Shown here in pieces: positions 14,322 through 22,589 of a stretch of DNA of 34,510 bases. The position numbers and the translations under genes were made by a program. Below the pieces are notes generated by a model. The model was not told where the DNA came from. It made no database searches and saw only the letters and a program-made list of their open reading frames with translations. The stretch's first letter is position 1. The number at the start of each line of letters is the position of its first letter. The DNA comes from Desulfobacterales bacterium (lineage in GTDB: Bacteria; Desulfobacterota; Desulfobacteria; Desulfobacterales; JAFDHS01), in the NCBI GenBank assembly GCA_030589165.1, contig JAUUWG010000005.1:1-34510 (forward strand). The letters run 5' to 3'.

Positions 14322-14903
14322 ATGGGACGCCTTAATGTTCTTTTCCCGCAAAAAACCTGTGATACGGATTTCATCCGCCGGGTTGAAAAGGAAAGCAGGC
14401 AAAATATCGTCAAATGTTACCAGTGCGGCAATTGCACCGCCAGTTGCATCTATACGGATGTTTACGATTATCCCGTCAACCAGATTATGCGTTTGGTTCA
14501 GTTGGGTCAAAAGGATACCGTTTTAAAGGCTCGTTCCATATGGTTGTGTGCAAATTGCCAGGCATGCACCACGCGATGTCCGTGCAATATTGACGTTGCC
14601 GGGGTCATGAAGGTGTTGAGAACCATGTCCTTTGAGGAAGGCGCCGTTTCCATAAGGAATATTCAAGTCTTTTATGATGAATTCCTTAATTCGGTAAAAA
14701 CCTTTGGCCGCCTCTTTGAATCAGGCTTGATCGTGATGTACAACCTTAAAGCCAAAAAACCTTTTACGGATGTGGATCTGGTACCACGGGTACTGATGAA
14801 GGGCAAGCTGGCCCTGAAACCACCGGAAATAAAGGGAAAGAAAGAGGTCGCCGATATTTTTGAACGCTTTAAAGAATATCAAAAAAAATCCCACAAAGAT
14901 TAA
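14322..14903 (+). CDS. hdrC: Heterodisulfide reductase subunit C-like protein
   Basis: 193 residues with two [4Fe-4S] motifs, CYQCGNCTASC near residue 30 and CANCQACTTRCPCNID near residue 75. The helical remainder is typical of HdrC. HdrC relays electrons from HdrA's clusters to the noncubane clusters of HdrB in the cytoplasmic HdrABC complex. It is first in a tight hdrC-hdrB-hdrA-flxD run, with hdrB starting 3 bp after its stop. The upstream GAF gene is separated by an intergenic repeat. There are no membrane helices, so this is not the membrane-anchored HdrE/QmoC type. Confidence 0.88.
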   Translation: MGRLNVLFPQKTCDTDFIRRVEKESRQNIVKCYQCGNCTASCIYTDVYDYPVNQIMRLVQLGQKDTVLKARSIWLCANCQACTTRCPCNIDVAGVMKVLRTMSFEEGAVSIRNIQVFYDEFLNSVKTFGRLFESGLIVMYNLKAKKPFTDVDLVPRVLMKGKLALKPPEIKGKKEVADIFERFKEYQKKSHKD

Positions 14904-14906
14904 CCT

Positions 14907-15788
14907 ATGAACGTAGAGAAAACAATGCCTAAACGTATCGCCTATTATCCCGGATGTTCTTGTGAAGGTATGGCCAACGAGTACGATCAATCCACCCGGG
15001 CTTTGTGCAAGGTTCTGAATATTGACTTGGTAGATATCCCCGATTGGAATTGTTGCGGCTCAACACCGTCGAATTCCTATGACCCCCTGCTTGGCGCAGC
15101 TCTGGCCGGACGAAATCTGGCACTGGCGGAAGCAGAAGGCTTTGATCTGGTCATGACCCCGTGTCCGAGCTGCCTTAAGTCTCTTAAAACCGCCATCAAG
15201 GTTTACAACGATCAAAAACAGGATTTTGCTCATCTTCTGAACATGCCTTTTTCAGGTAAAATCAAGGTAATTTCAGTGCTTCAATTATTATATGAAGAGG
15301 TCGGAGTAGAAAAAATCAAGGAACGCATCAAGAAACCTCTTACGGATAAGGTTATTATTCCGTATTATGGCTGTTTGCTCTCACGTCCGCCGGAATTTGC
15401 CGAGTTTGACGACCCGGAGAACCCGGTTTCCATGGATGAACTCCTCCTGGCAGCAGGCGCAAAAGTACCTGATTTCCCTTATAAAACAGAGTGCTGTGGA
15501 GCAGCCTACGGGGTCACAATAAATAATATCGTGGGCAAGTTGGCAGGAAGAATTCTGGATATGGCCCAGAGCTTGAAAACTGATGCCGTTGCCGTTGCCT
15601 GCCCGCTGTGCCAGCAGAATCTGGATCTTCGCCAGAGCCAAGTCAACCGATTTTGTCATCGTAATTTTAAAATTCCGGTTCCTTACATTACCCAGCTCAT
15701 TGGTTATGCTCTGGGAATCGATTTGAAAGAACTCGGCATTCACAAGCTGTTTGTCAACGCCGATAATCTTTTCAAGGAAACCGTCTGA
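14907..15788 (+). CDS. hdrB: Heterodisulfide reductase subunit B-like protein
   Basis: 293 residues with two CCG domains. The first has YYPGCSCEG, WNCCGSTPS and CPSCLKSLK. The second has PYYGCLLSRPP, TECCGAAYG and CPLCQQNLD. Both are complete, so two noncubane [4Fe-4S] clusters are expected; in HdrB these reduce a disulfide (CoM-S-S-CoB in methanogens, probably DsrC trisulfide or another thiol carrier in sulfate reducers). ATG 14907 or 14925 (MPKRIAYYPGC) could be the start; the second fits family N-termini better. It follows hdrC by 3 bp and precedes hdrA by about 24 bp. Confidence 0.9.
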   Translation: MNVEKTMPKRIAYYPGCSCEGMANEYDQSTRALCKVLNIDLVDIPDWNCCGSTPSNSYDPLLGAALAGRNLALAEAEGFDLVMTPCPSCLKSLKTAIKVYNDQKQDFAHLLNMPFSGKIKVISVLQLLYEEVGVEKIKERIKKPLTDKVIIPYYGCLLSRPPEFAEFDDPENPVSMDELLLAAGAKVPDFPYKTECCGAAYGVTINNIVGKLAGRILDMAQSLKTDAVAVACPLCQQNLDLRQSQVNRFCHRNFKIPVPYITQLIGYALGIDLKELGIHKLFVNADNLFKETV

Positions 15789-15812
15789 CGAACTGAAATA
15801 AGGTAGAAAAAA

Positions 15813-17771
15813 ATGCGTATCGGAGTTTTTATCTGTAAATGTGGGACCAACATTGCAAAGACGGTAGATACGGAAGCTGTAGCCCGTAAGGCTTTGGAAT
15901 ATCCGGATGTGGTCTATGCCACGGATTACATGTACACGTGTTCGGAACCCGGGCAGGAAGAAATACGGGAAGCAATCACTAAGCACCGTCTGCAGGGAGT
16001 GGTCGTTGCGGCGTGTACGCCGCGTATGCATGAGCCTACTTTTCGCCGGGCTGTTGAAAAGGCCGGGCTGAACCGTTATATGTTCGAACAGGCCAATATC
16101 CGGGAACATGTTTCCTGGGTCAACAACGACCGGGAATCAAATACACTCAAAGCCATGGACCTGGTTCACATGGCCGTAGAAAAACTGCGCTTAAACCATC
16201 CTCTGTTTTCATCAAAGGTACCGATTAACAAAAGAGTTTTGGTTATCGGCGGAGGGGTTGCTGGCATTCAAGCGGCCCTGGATTGCTCGGAAGGCGGCCT
16301 GGATGTGGTCATGGTGGAACGGGAGGCGACCATTGGCGGGAAAATGGCTAAACTTGACAAGACATTCCCGACCATTGACTGTTCCTCATGCATTCTGGGG
16401 CCCAAAATGGTTGATATATCTCAAAAAGAAAACATCAGTCTGCATGCCTACAGCGAAATCGAATCGGTTTCAGGTTACATCGGCAATTTTAAGGTAAAAA
16501 TACGTAAAAAAGCAACGTATGTTGATTGGAACGCCTGTACCGGCTGCGGGGAGTGTACTCAGAAATGCCCCTCGAAAAAGACCCATGACAAGTTCAATGA
16601 AGGCCTGGGAAGCACCACTGCAATCAATATCCCCTTTCCCCAGGCCATTCCGAAAAGAGCGCGTATAAATGCTGAATCCTGTCTTTATCTGACCAAGGGC
16701 AAGTGCAGAAAGTGTGAAAAGGTCTGTCCCGCAGACGCTATCCGCTTTGACATGGAGGATGAAATAATTACGGAAGAAGTCGGGGCTATTGTCGTTGCTA
16801 CAGGATACGATATGTTCGATTATTCGGTATATGGGGAATACGGTGGAGGCCGATATCCGGATGTCATTACTTCTCTTCAATATGAGCGTATTCTAAGTGC
16901 TTCAGGTCCCTATGGCGGACATATTGTTCGTCCGTCCGACGGCCGGGAACCCAAGGATATCGTCTTCCTCTCCTGCGTCGGTTCCAGGGATGCATCCGTA
17001 GGCCGTCCATACTGTTCCGGAGTCTGCTGTATGTATATCGCCAAGCAGGCGATTATTACACGGGACCATCTGCCGGATTGCAACTGTTATGTCTCGTATA
17101 TGGATATCCGCTCTCCCGGGAAAAATTACGATGAATTTGTACGTCGTGCTCAGGAAGAATACGGCATTAATTATATTCGCGGACGTGTCGGCAAAATTTA
17201 TCCCAAAGGTAACAGGCTCATCGTTCAGGGTGTGGATACCTTGATGGGTGTTCAAATGGACATAGAGGCCGATCTCGTTGTTCTGGCAACCGGTTTGGAA
17301 GCCTCTGACGGTGCAAGAGAACTTGCTGAAAAACTGCGTATTTCCTATGACCAGTACGGCTGGTATATGGAGAGTCATCCCAAGCTGCGCCCCGTGGAAA
17401 CAAATACTGCCGGGGTCTACCTTGCAGGTGTGTGCCAGGGCCCCAAAGATATTCCCGCTTCGGTTGCCCAGGGCAGTGCCGCGGCAGCCAAGGTTTTGGT
17501 CCTTTTTTCACGGGATACGATCGAAACAGACCCACAGGTGGCATTCGTTAATGAACGTGTCTGTATCTCTTGTGGAAAATGTATTGAGGTCTGCCCGTTC
17601 GGGGCAATTCAGTGGAAAACCTTGCGGGACGGCTCACAAAAAGCGGAAGTACTCCCAACAGTGTGCCAGGGTTGCGGTTTGTGTAACGCCACCTGTCCGC
17701 CCAAGGCCGTACAGTTACAGCATTGCACCGACGACCAGATTTTGGCTGAAGTCAATGCCGTGTGTGAATAG
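15813..17771 (+). CDS. hdrA: Heterodisulfide reductase subunit A (flavin- and Fe-S-containing, bifurcating)
   Basis: 652 residues. The N-terminal domain (IGVFICKCGTNIAKTVD; VVAACTPRMHE) has conserved cysteines. A thioredoxin-reductase-like FAD domain follows with VLVIGGGVAGIQAALDC near residue 145 and TIDCSSCILGPKM. Inserted ferredoxin motifs are CTGCGECTQKCP and CRKCEKVCP. At the C-terminus are two more [4Fe-4S] sites, CISCGKCIEVCPFGAI and CQGCGLCNATCPPKAV. HdrA holds the flavin at which electrons from the Flx side are split between ferredoxin and HdrB. All cysteines needed are present and encoded normally, with no in-frame UGA. Length is standard. The start is supported by AAGGT nine bases upstream. 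Confidence 0.92.
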   Translation: MRIGVFICKCGTNIAKTVDTEAVARKALEYPDVVYATDYMYTCSEPGQEEIREAITKHRLQGVVVAACTPRMHEPTFRRAVEKAGLNRYMFEQANIREHVSWVNNDRESNTLKAMDLVHMAVEKLRLNHPLFSSKVPINKRVLVIGGGVAGIQAALDCSEGGLDVVMVEREATIGGKMAKLDKTFPTIDCSSCILGPKMVDISQKENISLHAYSEIESVSGYIGNFKVKIRKKATYVDWNACTGCGECTQKCPSKKTHDKFNEGLGSTTAINIPFPQAIPKRARINAESCLYLTKGKCRKCEKVCPADAIRFDMEDEIITEEVGAIVVATGYDMFDYSVYGEYGGGRYPDVITSLQYERILSASGPYGGHIVRPSDGREPKDIVFLSCVGSRDASVGRPYCSGVCCMYIAKQAIITRDHLPDCNCYVSYMDIRSPGKNYDEFVRRAQEEYGINYIRGRVGKIYPKGNRLIVQGVDTLMGVQMDIEADLVVLATGLEASDGARELAEKLRISYDQYGWYMESHPKLRPVETNTAGVYLAGVCQGPKDIPASVAQGSAAAAKVLVLFSRDTIETDPQVAFVNERVCISCGKCIEVCPFGAIQWKTLRDGSQKAEVLPTVCQGCGLCNATCPPKAVQLQHCTDDQILAEVNAVCE

Positions 17772-17796
17772 GGTTTCATGAAAAAAGAAAAGGGAC

Positions 17797-18276
17797 ATGA
17801 TGATTTCTGAAACAGGTACCCAGAGAGAAAAAGAAATAAAAATTATCGGTTTTTTGTGTAACTGGTGTTCCTACGGCGGAGCGGATACGGCAGGTGTGTG
17901 CCGGTTTAAACAACCTACGGATTTACGAATCATCCGCATTCCGTGTACAGGACGTATGGATCCCCTATTCGTTGTTAAAGCGTTGATTTACGGAGCCGAC
18001 GGAGTGCTTGTATCCGGATGCCATCCTAAAGATTGCCATTATGCCGTCGGTAATTTATACGCCCGGCGGCGTATGGAACTCCTGAAACGGTTTCTCCCCT
18101 TTATCGGCATTGATACGAATCGATTTCGCTACACGTGGGTATCGGCTTCCGAAGGACAGCTATGGCAGCAGGTGGTTACGGAATTTTCCGAGGAGATACA
18201 CCGGTTGGGCCCCAATGCCGGATTAAATGAAAAAATGGATGCCGAAACGGCTTTATCGCTGTTTAATACAAAATAA
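17797..18276 (+). CDS. flxD: MvhD/FlxD-like [2Fe-2S] electron-transfer subunit
   Basis: 159 residues matching the MvhD family (F420-non-reducing hydrogenase iron-sulfur subunit D). FLCNWCSYGGADTAG, IPCTGRMDP and SGCHPKDCHYAVGN give the conserved cysteines that bind one [2Fe-2S] cluster. In methanogens MvhD connects hydrogenase to HdrA; in FlxABCD-HdrABC systems FlxD does the same for the NADH-oxidising FlxA-C. AAAGGGAC precedes the ATG. It is followed by a palindrome and a roughly 300-bp gap before flxC, unusual inside this otherwise compact operon. Confidence 0.88.
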   Translation: MMISETGTQREKEIKIIGFLCNWCSYGGADTAGVCRFKQPTDLRIIRIPCTGRMDPLFVVKALIYGADGVLVSGCHPKDCHYAVGNLYARRRMELLKRFLPFIGIDTNRFRYTWVSASEGQLWQQVVTEFSEEIHRLGPNAGLNEKMDAETALSLFNTK

Positions 18277-18584
18277 GATAGTGGGGTCACGTTGCAACGT
18301 GACCCTGCTAAAATAAAATTATGCATTATTATGTGACGGCTCTCGGCAATGAATTACCGAGCATCTATGGGACTAAATACCCAACCGACCACCGCCCTGG
18401 TCGGGGATGACTATACCTACAAGGTTTTACGTATCTCAGGATTGCGAGGCACAACCCGATACCTTGTCAAAGAGCATATGTTTACTTATAGCAAACCGAA
18501 TATACTGTCAACAGTTGCAATTCATCCCGGCGTTGAAAACACCGGGAATTCTTGCAACAAAATCTTAAATCGCTCAGGAACATA
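18277..18584 (+). other. Gap between flxD and flxC
   Basis: 308 bp. It starts with a 22-bp perfect palindrome at 18284-18305. A hairpin GCTCTCGG/CCGAGC follows around 18341-18371, and another, CCCGGCGTT/AACACCGGG, around 18525-18546. The 78-aa ORF at 18349-18585 has no ribosome-binding site and no family I know. It may be a relic of a gene or an RNA element controlling flxCBA. AGGA six bases before 18585 marks the flxC start. Confidence 0.5.
18284..18305. repeat. Palindrome GGGTCACGTTG/CAACGTGACCC
   Basis: A perfect 22-bp palindrome just after the flxD stop. It belongs to the same class as 24622-24643 (one base different per arm) and the weaker 24946-24970; all three sit immediately behind a gene. 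No T run follows, so a simple intrinsic terminator is unlikely. Confidence 0.75.
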
Positions 18585-19559
18585 ATGCCGATGGATGAGA
18601 AGACAAAAACATTACAGGAAGACTTTGAAAAAAACTTTGCAGATCTGGAGCTGGTGATCGGCTGGGAAACGGGTTTTGACCGTTTGCACGCAACACCCGT
18701 TTTTATCCGTCAACCGTCAGAACTCGGCAAGTTGGTCTGGAATCCTCTTTGCTCCCAGAATCTCAGCGGTTATTTGGCGAAAAACCTGGATGCTTCCATT
18801 CAGGAAGACGGAAAAAAAATTGGTATTTGTGTTAAAGGCTGTGACAGCCGCTCTCTGGTTGCCTTGATCCAGGAAAATTTTATCGACCGGAAACGTTTGT
18901 ACATCGTCGGCATTCCTTGCGAAGGAACAGTGGATTTACGCCGCCTTATGCGCCTCAACCCTTCCCTTAAAAATGTCAGAAAAGTTGATATTGAAGGAAA
19001 TAAAGCCGTTGTTGAAACCGATCAGGAAACGCTCCGTTTTCCGATAGAGGATGTTCTGGCACGAAAATGCTTACGTTGTCTTTATCCCAACCCGGTCATT
19101 TATGACACAATTATCGGCACACCGGTAAAACCACGAATCAGTGAGGACAAAGCCTACACGGCCGTAGAAAAACTTGACTCGTCTGATCGAAAACAACGCC
19201 TGGCATTCTGGAAGACCGAATTTGACCGATGTATCCGCTGTTATGCATGCCGCAATGCCTGCCCGCTTTGTGTCTGTCAGGACAATTGTATTGCGGAAAG
19301 CCGAAAACCAAAGTGGCTGACACAACGCGACGGAATCCGGGAAAAATTTCTCTTCCATATGATACATGGCTTGCATTTGGCTGGCCGCTGTACCGAATGC
19401 GGGGAATGTGAACGTGTCTGTCCCGTCGAAATACCGACAATGCTGATTAAGGAAAAAATGAATCAGATCGTCAAAGATATGCTGGATTACGAAGCCGGAA
19501 TTGATCCTGAAGCAAAGCCGCCTTTATTAACATTTGATCCTGGTGAAACCGGAATATAG
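18585..19559 (+). CDS. flxC: FlxC-like iron-sulfur protein (dicluster ferredoxin domain)
   Basis: 324 residues from the ATG at 18585 (MPMDEKTKT), which has AGGA six bases upstream; the ORF-track start at 18552 adds non-family residues. The N-terminal two thirds resemble coenzyme F420 hydrogenase beta-like proteins (IGICVKGCDSRSLV, VGIPCEGTVDLR, then ARKCLRCLYPNP). The C-terminal third holds CIRCYACRNACPLCVCQDNC and CTECGECERVCPVEIP, two [4Fe-4S] sites. It is expected to carry electrons between FlxA/B and FlxD/HdrA. The B/C assignment rests on gene order, which mirrors flxABCD-hdrABC. Confidence 0.8.
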   Translation: MPMDEKTKTLQEDFEKNFADLELVIGWETGFDRLHATPVFIRQPSELGKLVWNPLCSQNLSGYLAKNLDASIQEDGKKIGICVKGCDSRSLVALIQENFIDRKRLYIVGIPCEGTVDLRRLMRLNPSLKNVRKVDIEGNKAVVETDQETLRFPIEDVLARKCLRCLYPNPVIYDTIIGTPVKPRISEDKAYTAVEKLDSSDRKQRLAFWKTEFDRCIRCYACRNACPLCVCQDNCIAESRKPKWLTQRDGIREKFLFHMIHGLHLAGRCTECGECERVCPVEIPTMLIKEKMNQIVKDMLDYEAGIDPEAKPPLLTFDPGETGI

Positions 19560-19569
19560 CAAACAACCA

Positions 19570-19747
19570 AAAAAAGTGAGCTAAAGTGAGCTAAAGTTTG
19601 AAGTGAGCTAAAGTTAAGGAGTCGCTTCGCTCCGTCTTTTTATATAAGATTGATAGAATTCCTCAACCCCGGTTAAATAAGATGGGGCATTTAACGGGGT
19701 GAACTTTAGGCACTTTAGATCACTTTAGGCACTTTACACTTTTTAAG
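19570..19747. repeat. AGTGAGCTAAAGT repeat, locus 3
   Basis: It fills the 200-bp space between flxC and flxB. There are three units of AGTGAGCTAAAGT, then GGAGTCGCTTCGCTCCGTC. A hairpin CCCCGGTTAAAT/ATTTAACGGGG follows, then inverted units CACTTTAGGCACTTTAGATC. The outer halves are inverted relative to each other. The flxB ribosome-binding site GAGGA lies just beyond. Confidence 0.75.
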
Positions 19748-19759
19748 TGAGGATAATCA

Positions 19760-20833
19760 ATGCGTGGGAAAACCTTTATTGCCCATGATGAACTGCCCGA
19801 AGTGTTGGAACGTCTTTCCAAGGCAATGGATGTATGGATTCCGACAGCCATAAATGACGAAAAGTACGAAATTCAATTTTTGCCTTATCAATCAGACCGG
19901 CTGCCTGTCCTGGACAGGCAAAGCACAATGCCGCCCAAGAAAGTCATCTTCCCCCAGGTGGAGACCCTGTTGCATTTCAGCCGCAAAAAGGATGAAAACA
20001 ACCCGTTCAAATCGCATATTAAACTGGAAGACGAAGAAGAGGTATCACCTGTACTGGTTTTTGGGGCACGTCCCTGTGATGTTCGCGGTTTTCTTGTTTT
20101 CGACGAGGTTTATTTAAACGGACCGTATAAAGACCCTTATTATGCCAAACGCCGTAAAAAAACCCTTTTTGCAACGCTTGTATGTGAAACATCCGACAAT
20201 GCCTGTTTTTGTTCCGCTGTGGGAAGCGGACCGGCGGACCAGACAGGGAGTGACCTGTGGATCATTCCTGTTGACGGCGGTTATGTAATTGAAGCGCTTA
20301 CTGAGCGGGGCGAAAACCTGATGCCTGAGATGGGCAAAGATGCCACCGAAGCACAGGTCGCCGAAGCGCGGGATGTTCAGGAAAAAGTTGCCGGCTTGCG
20401 TGTCGGCGAAGCTGATTTGACGCAAAATTCAGACGCTTTTGAGGATCGTTTTTCAGATAATGAATATTGGCGGGATATGGCTTTCAAGTGCATCAGTTGC
20501 GGAATATGTACCTATGTATGCCCCACCTGTTACTGTTTTAACATCACGGATGAAGCCAAAGACCTGGATGGAGAGCGCATACGCTCCTGGGATTCTTGTA
20601 TGTTCAATCATTTTACCCGGGAAGCCAGCGGCCACAATCCGCGCCCAAGCAAGCTGGAACGCTATCGTAACCGGATTGGTCATAAATTCAGTTATTTCCC
20701 GAAAAAATATAAGGGCATGATTGCCTGTTGCGGATGCGGCAGGTGTATACGCAGATGCCCTGTTGCATTGGATATTCGCAACGTGGTGCTCAGCTTGAAG
20801 AAGAACAAGGAGAATGTTGATGTTTGTAAATAA
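19760..20833 (+). CDS. flxB: FlxB-like iron-sulfur protein (AsrA/hydrogenase-ferredoxin type)
   Basis: 357 residues. An N-terminal domain (VFGARPCDVRGFLVFDEVY, VCETSDNACFCSAVGSGP) resembles anaerobic sulfite reductase subunit A and related 4Fe-4S dicluster proteins. Ferredoxin motifs CISCGICTYVCPTCYCF near residue 245 and CCGCGRCIRRCPVALD near 330 bind two [4Fe-4S] clusters. In the Flx complex it sits next to FlxA and receives electrons from NADH via FAD. GAGGATAATCA precedes the ATG. Its last 14 bp overlap the start of flxA, indicating coupled translation. Confidence 0.82.
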   Translation: MRGKTFIAHDELPEVLERLSKAMDVWIPTAINDEKYEIQFLPYQSDRLPVLDRQSTMPPKKVIFPQVETLLHFSRKKDENNPFKSHIKLEDEEEVSPVLVFGARPCDVRGFLVFDEVYLNGPYKDPYYAKRRKKTLFATLVCETSDNACFCSAVGSGPADQTGSDLWIIPVDGGYVIEALTERGENLMPEMGKDATEAQVAEARDVQEKVAGLRVGEADLTQNSDAFEDRFSDNEYWRDMAFKCISCGICTYVCPTCYCFNITDEAKDLDGERIRSWDSCMFNHFTREASGHNPRPSKLERYRNRIGHKFSYFPKKYKGMIACCGCGRCIRRCPVALDIRNVVLSLKKNKENVDVCK

Positions 20834-21650
20834 TCCCTACCGTCCTGAACCGGCGGTGATTAAAGATATTATTCAGGAAACAACCAATATTCGTACTTTC
20901 CGCATTGTTTTGAACGATGAAGAAAAAATGCGTAATTTTTCCTTCAAACCCGGTCAGGTCGCTCAACTTTCCGTGTTCGGAGTCGGAGAATCGACTTTTG
21001 TAATCAACTCTCCGCCGACCCGGAAAGATTATTTACAATTCAGCGTTATGGCCGTCGGTGAAGTAACTCAGGCACTGCACAAGCTGGATGTCGGCGATGA
21101 GGTTGGTGTACGCGCGCCTTTGGGTAACGGATTTGATGTGGAAGCCCTGAAAGGCTATAATATCGTCTTTGTCGGCGGCGGCATCGGGATGGCTCCTTTG
21201 CGTACCCTCCTTCTCTACATGCTCGATAACCGCCAGGATTACGGAGATATTATCGTGATTTACGGCGCCCGTTCACCCGAAGATCTCTGCTACAGGTATG
21301 AATTCGATAAATGGCGTGACGGGGGGATAAATCTTGTATTGACCGTGGACGCAGAAGCTCCGGGATGGAAAGAGAATGTCGGGTTTGTCCCCACAATATT
21401 AGCGGAAGTTGAGCCGAGTGCTCACAATCGTATGGCCATAACCTGCGGTCCCCCGATCATGATCAAGTTTGTGCTGGCCGGACTCAAGGAGATCGGATTT
21501 GAAAACCACCAGATCCTTACAACGCTCGAAAAGCGTATGAAATGCGGCATCGGTATTTGCGGGCGCTGCAATATCGGCACCAAATACGTTTGCATTGACG
21601 GCCCTGTTTTCTCTTATGAAGAATTGAGTAAAATGCTTCCTGAGTTATAA
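20820..21650 (+). CDS. flxA: FlxA-like NAD(P)H:acceptor oxidoreductase (FAD, [2Fe-2S])
   Basis: 276 residues from the second ATG (MFVNNPYRPE), seven bases after AAGGAG; the ATG at 20814 would be too close. The ferredoxin-reductase fold shows FKPGQVAQLSVFGVG for FAD, VFVGGGIGMAPLRTLLLY for NAD, and a PyrK/AsrB-like C-terminus CGIGICGRCNIG and VCIDGPVF with four cysteines for [2Fe-2S]. It is the NADH entry point of the complex and last in the operon, overlapping flxB by 14 bp. AsrB of sulfite reductase is the closest alternative, but the hdr context makes FlxA much more likely. Confidence 0.87.
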   Translation: MFVNNPYRPEPAVIKDIIQETTNIRTFRIVLNDEEKMRNFSFKPGQVAQLSVFGVGESTFVINSPPTRKDYLQFSVMAVGEVTQALHKLDVGDEVGVRAPLGNGFDVEALKGYNIVFVGGGIGMAPLRTLLLYMLDNRQDYGDIIVIYGARSPEDLCYRYEFDKWRDGGINLVLTVDAEAPGWKENVGFVPTILAEVEPSAHNRMAITCGPPIMIKFVLAGLKEIGFENHQILTTLEKRMKCGIGICGRCNIGTKYVCIDGPVFSYEELSKMLPEL

Positions 21651-21666
21651 GATATAAGACCGGATA

Positions 21667-22062
21667 TCATTCCCACCGGTTGCCTCGTCTGTATTTAATG
21701 TCAACATACTTTAATGAACCGTGTTCAATGATAAAGGAATTAAGAAGCCAATTAAAAAAACTTATCAGAATTGAACCGAACACAGCCGACCAGAATCCAC
21801 GGACTTCAAAGCCGGATATAATGCCGGAGGCCATCTGAAGCATAAGAGCATTTACCACGAATGTAAAAAGGCCGAAACTCAACATGTTTATGGGAAGTGT
21901 CAAAATGATGAGTATCGGCCTTAAAAAAGCATTCAATATACCTAACACAGCCGCTGCGAAAAAGGCGGGGAAAAAACCGCTCACAGATATTCCATCCATC
22001 ATGTAGGAAACGATGATGACCGCTCCCGTCAAAAACAACCACCGTATAAAAATTTTTATCAC
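21667..22062 (-). CDS. Phage holin family (PF04020-type) membrane protein
   Basis: 131 residues with four hydrophobic segments (FIRWLFLTGAVIIVSYMM; FFPAFFAAAVLGILNAF; LILTLPINMLSFGLFTFVVN; FWSAVFGSILISFFNWLL). NAFLRPIL and LPINMLSFGLF are typical of the bacterial 'holin 4-2' family of small membrane proteins. Despite the name most are chromosomal and of unknown function, and there are no phage genes here. A short hydrophilic tail follows the last helix. The gene converges with flxA, ending 16 bp from it. Its start is close to the 163-bp inverted-repeat element. Confidence 0.85.
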   Translation of the reverse strand: MIKIFIRWLFLTGAVIIVSYMMDGISVSGFFPAFFAAAVLGILNAFLRPILIILTLPINMLSFGLFTFVVNALMLQMASGIISGFEVRGFWSAVFGSILISFFNWLLNSFIIEHGSLKYVDIKYRRGNRWE

Positions 22063-22073
22063 CTTCCTGTTTT

Positions 22074-22236
22074 AGAGCCTGTTTAAAAACTGATGAATCC
22101 GCTGCAAAACCGTGAGAGCGGTTCAAATTGTCGTAAATTTTCGGCAAATAGGCTTGCTATTCACCTCAAATTTGCAACAATTTGCCCTCGCTCTCACACT
22201 TTTTCACTTGGATTCTCTAATCTTTAAACGGGCTCT
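22074..22236. repeat. 163-bp element with GAGCCTGTTTAAA terminal inverted repeats, copy 1
   Basis: Ends AGAGCCTGTTTAAA and TTTAAACGGGCTCT. The reverse complement of the whole segment reappears at 28659-28821 at the same length with only scattered changes. TTA flanks both sides, a possible target duplication. Non-coding. Confidence 0.85.
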
Positions 22237-22589
22237 TAAGCACATCAATTAATAATATTTATTCTAACCTCTTGTTTTGATAAAATTACTTTTAACACTT
22301 TATTTTGTCAACAGCTTAAACGGTTTTCGTTAACACGTTATTAACAATTATTTATCAAAATCCTTGCATATAAGTTAAAACAAGTGTATCTGCCAAACTG
22401 TGTTTAAAATCAATAAATATCGCTAACCTGGGCAAGCTGTAACCCAAACAATATTTTTAAATCACGAAAACACGAAAAGTAAAATTTCATGGTTTCTTTG
22501 TTTCGTATTTTCGTGATAATTTTTTAAACTTTCGGCCATAAAAAGTTCGAATTAAAAAATGAAGAAACAAAGAAGGAGAAAGGGGTATC
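22237..22589. other. AT-rich intergenic region upstream of transketolase
   Basis: About 350 bp, AT-rich, without ORFs. It contains the hairpin ATCACGAAAACACGAAA / TTTCGTATTTTCGTGAT (22461-22517), another common environmental inverted repeat. The transketolase promoter must lie here but is not obvious. AGAAGGAGA, a strong ribosome-binding site, precedes the ATG at 22590. Confidence 0.6.

Noticed and set aside
15813-17771. Selenocysteine-containing HdrA
   Set aside because: All expected cysteines are encoded by Cys codons and no in-frame TGA interrupts the gene.
18349-18585. 78-aa ORF between flxD and flxC
   Set aside because: No ribosome-binding site and no recognisable family; it crosses hairpins. 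Recorded as part of the gap rather than as a gene.
14174-19747. CRISPR array formed by AGTGAGCTAAAGT units
   Set aside because: Units are 13 bp, spaced by only a few bases or tandem, occur at five separate loci and have inverted halves; no cas genes and no regular spacers.
21667-22062. Prophage, suggested by the holin-family name
   Set aside because: No endolysin, capsid, terminase or integrase nearby; this membrane family is mostly chromosomal.
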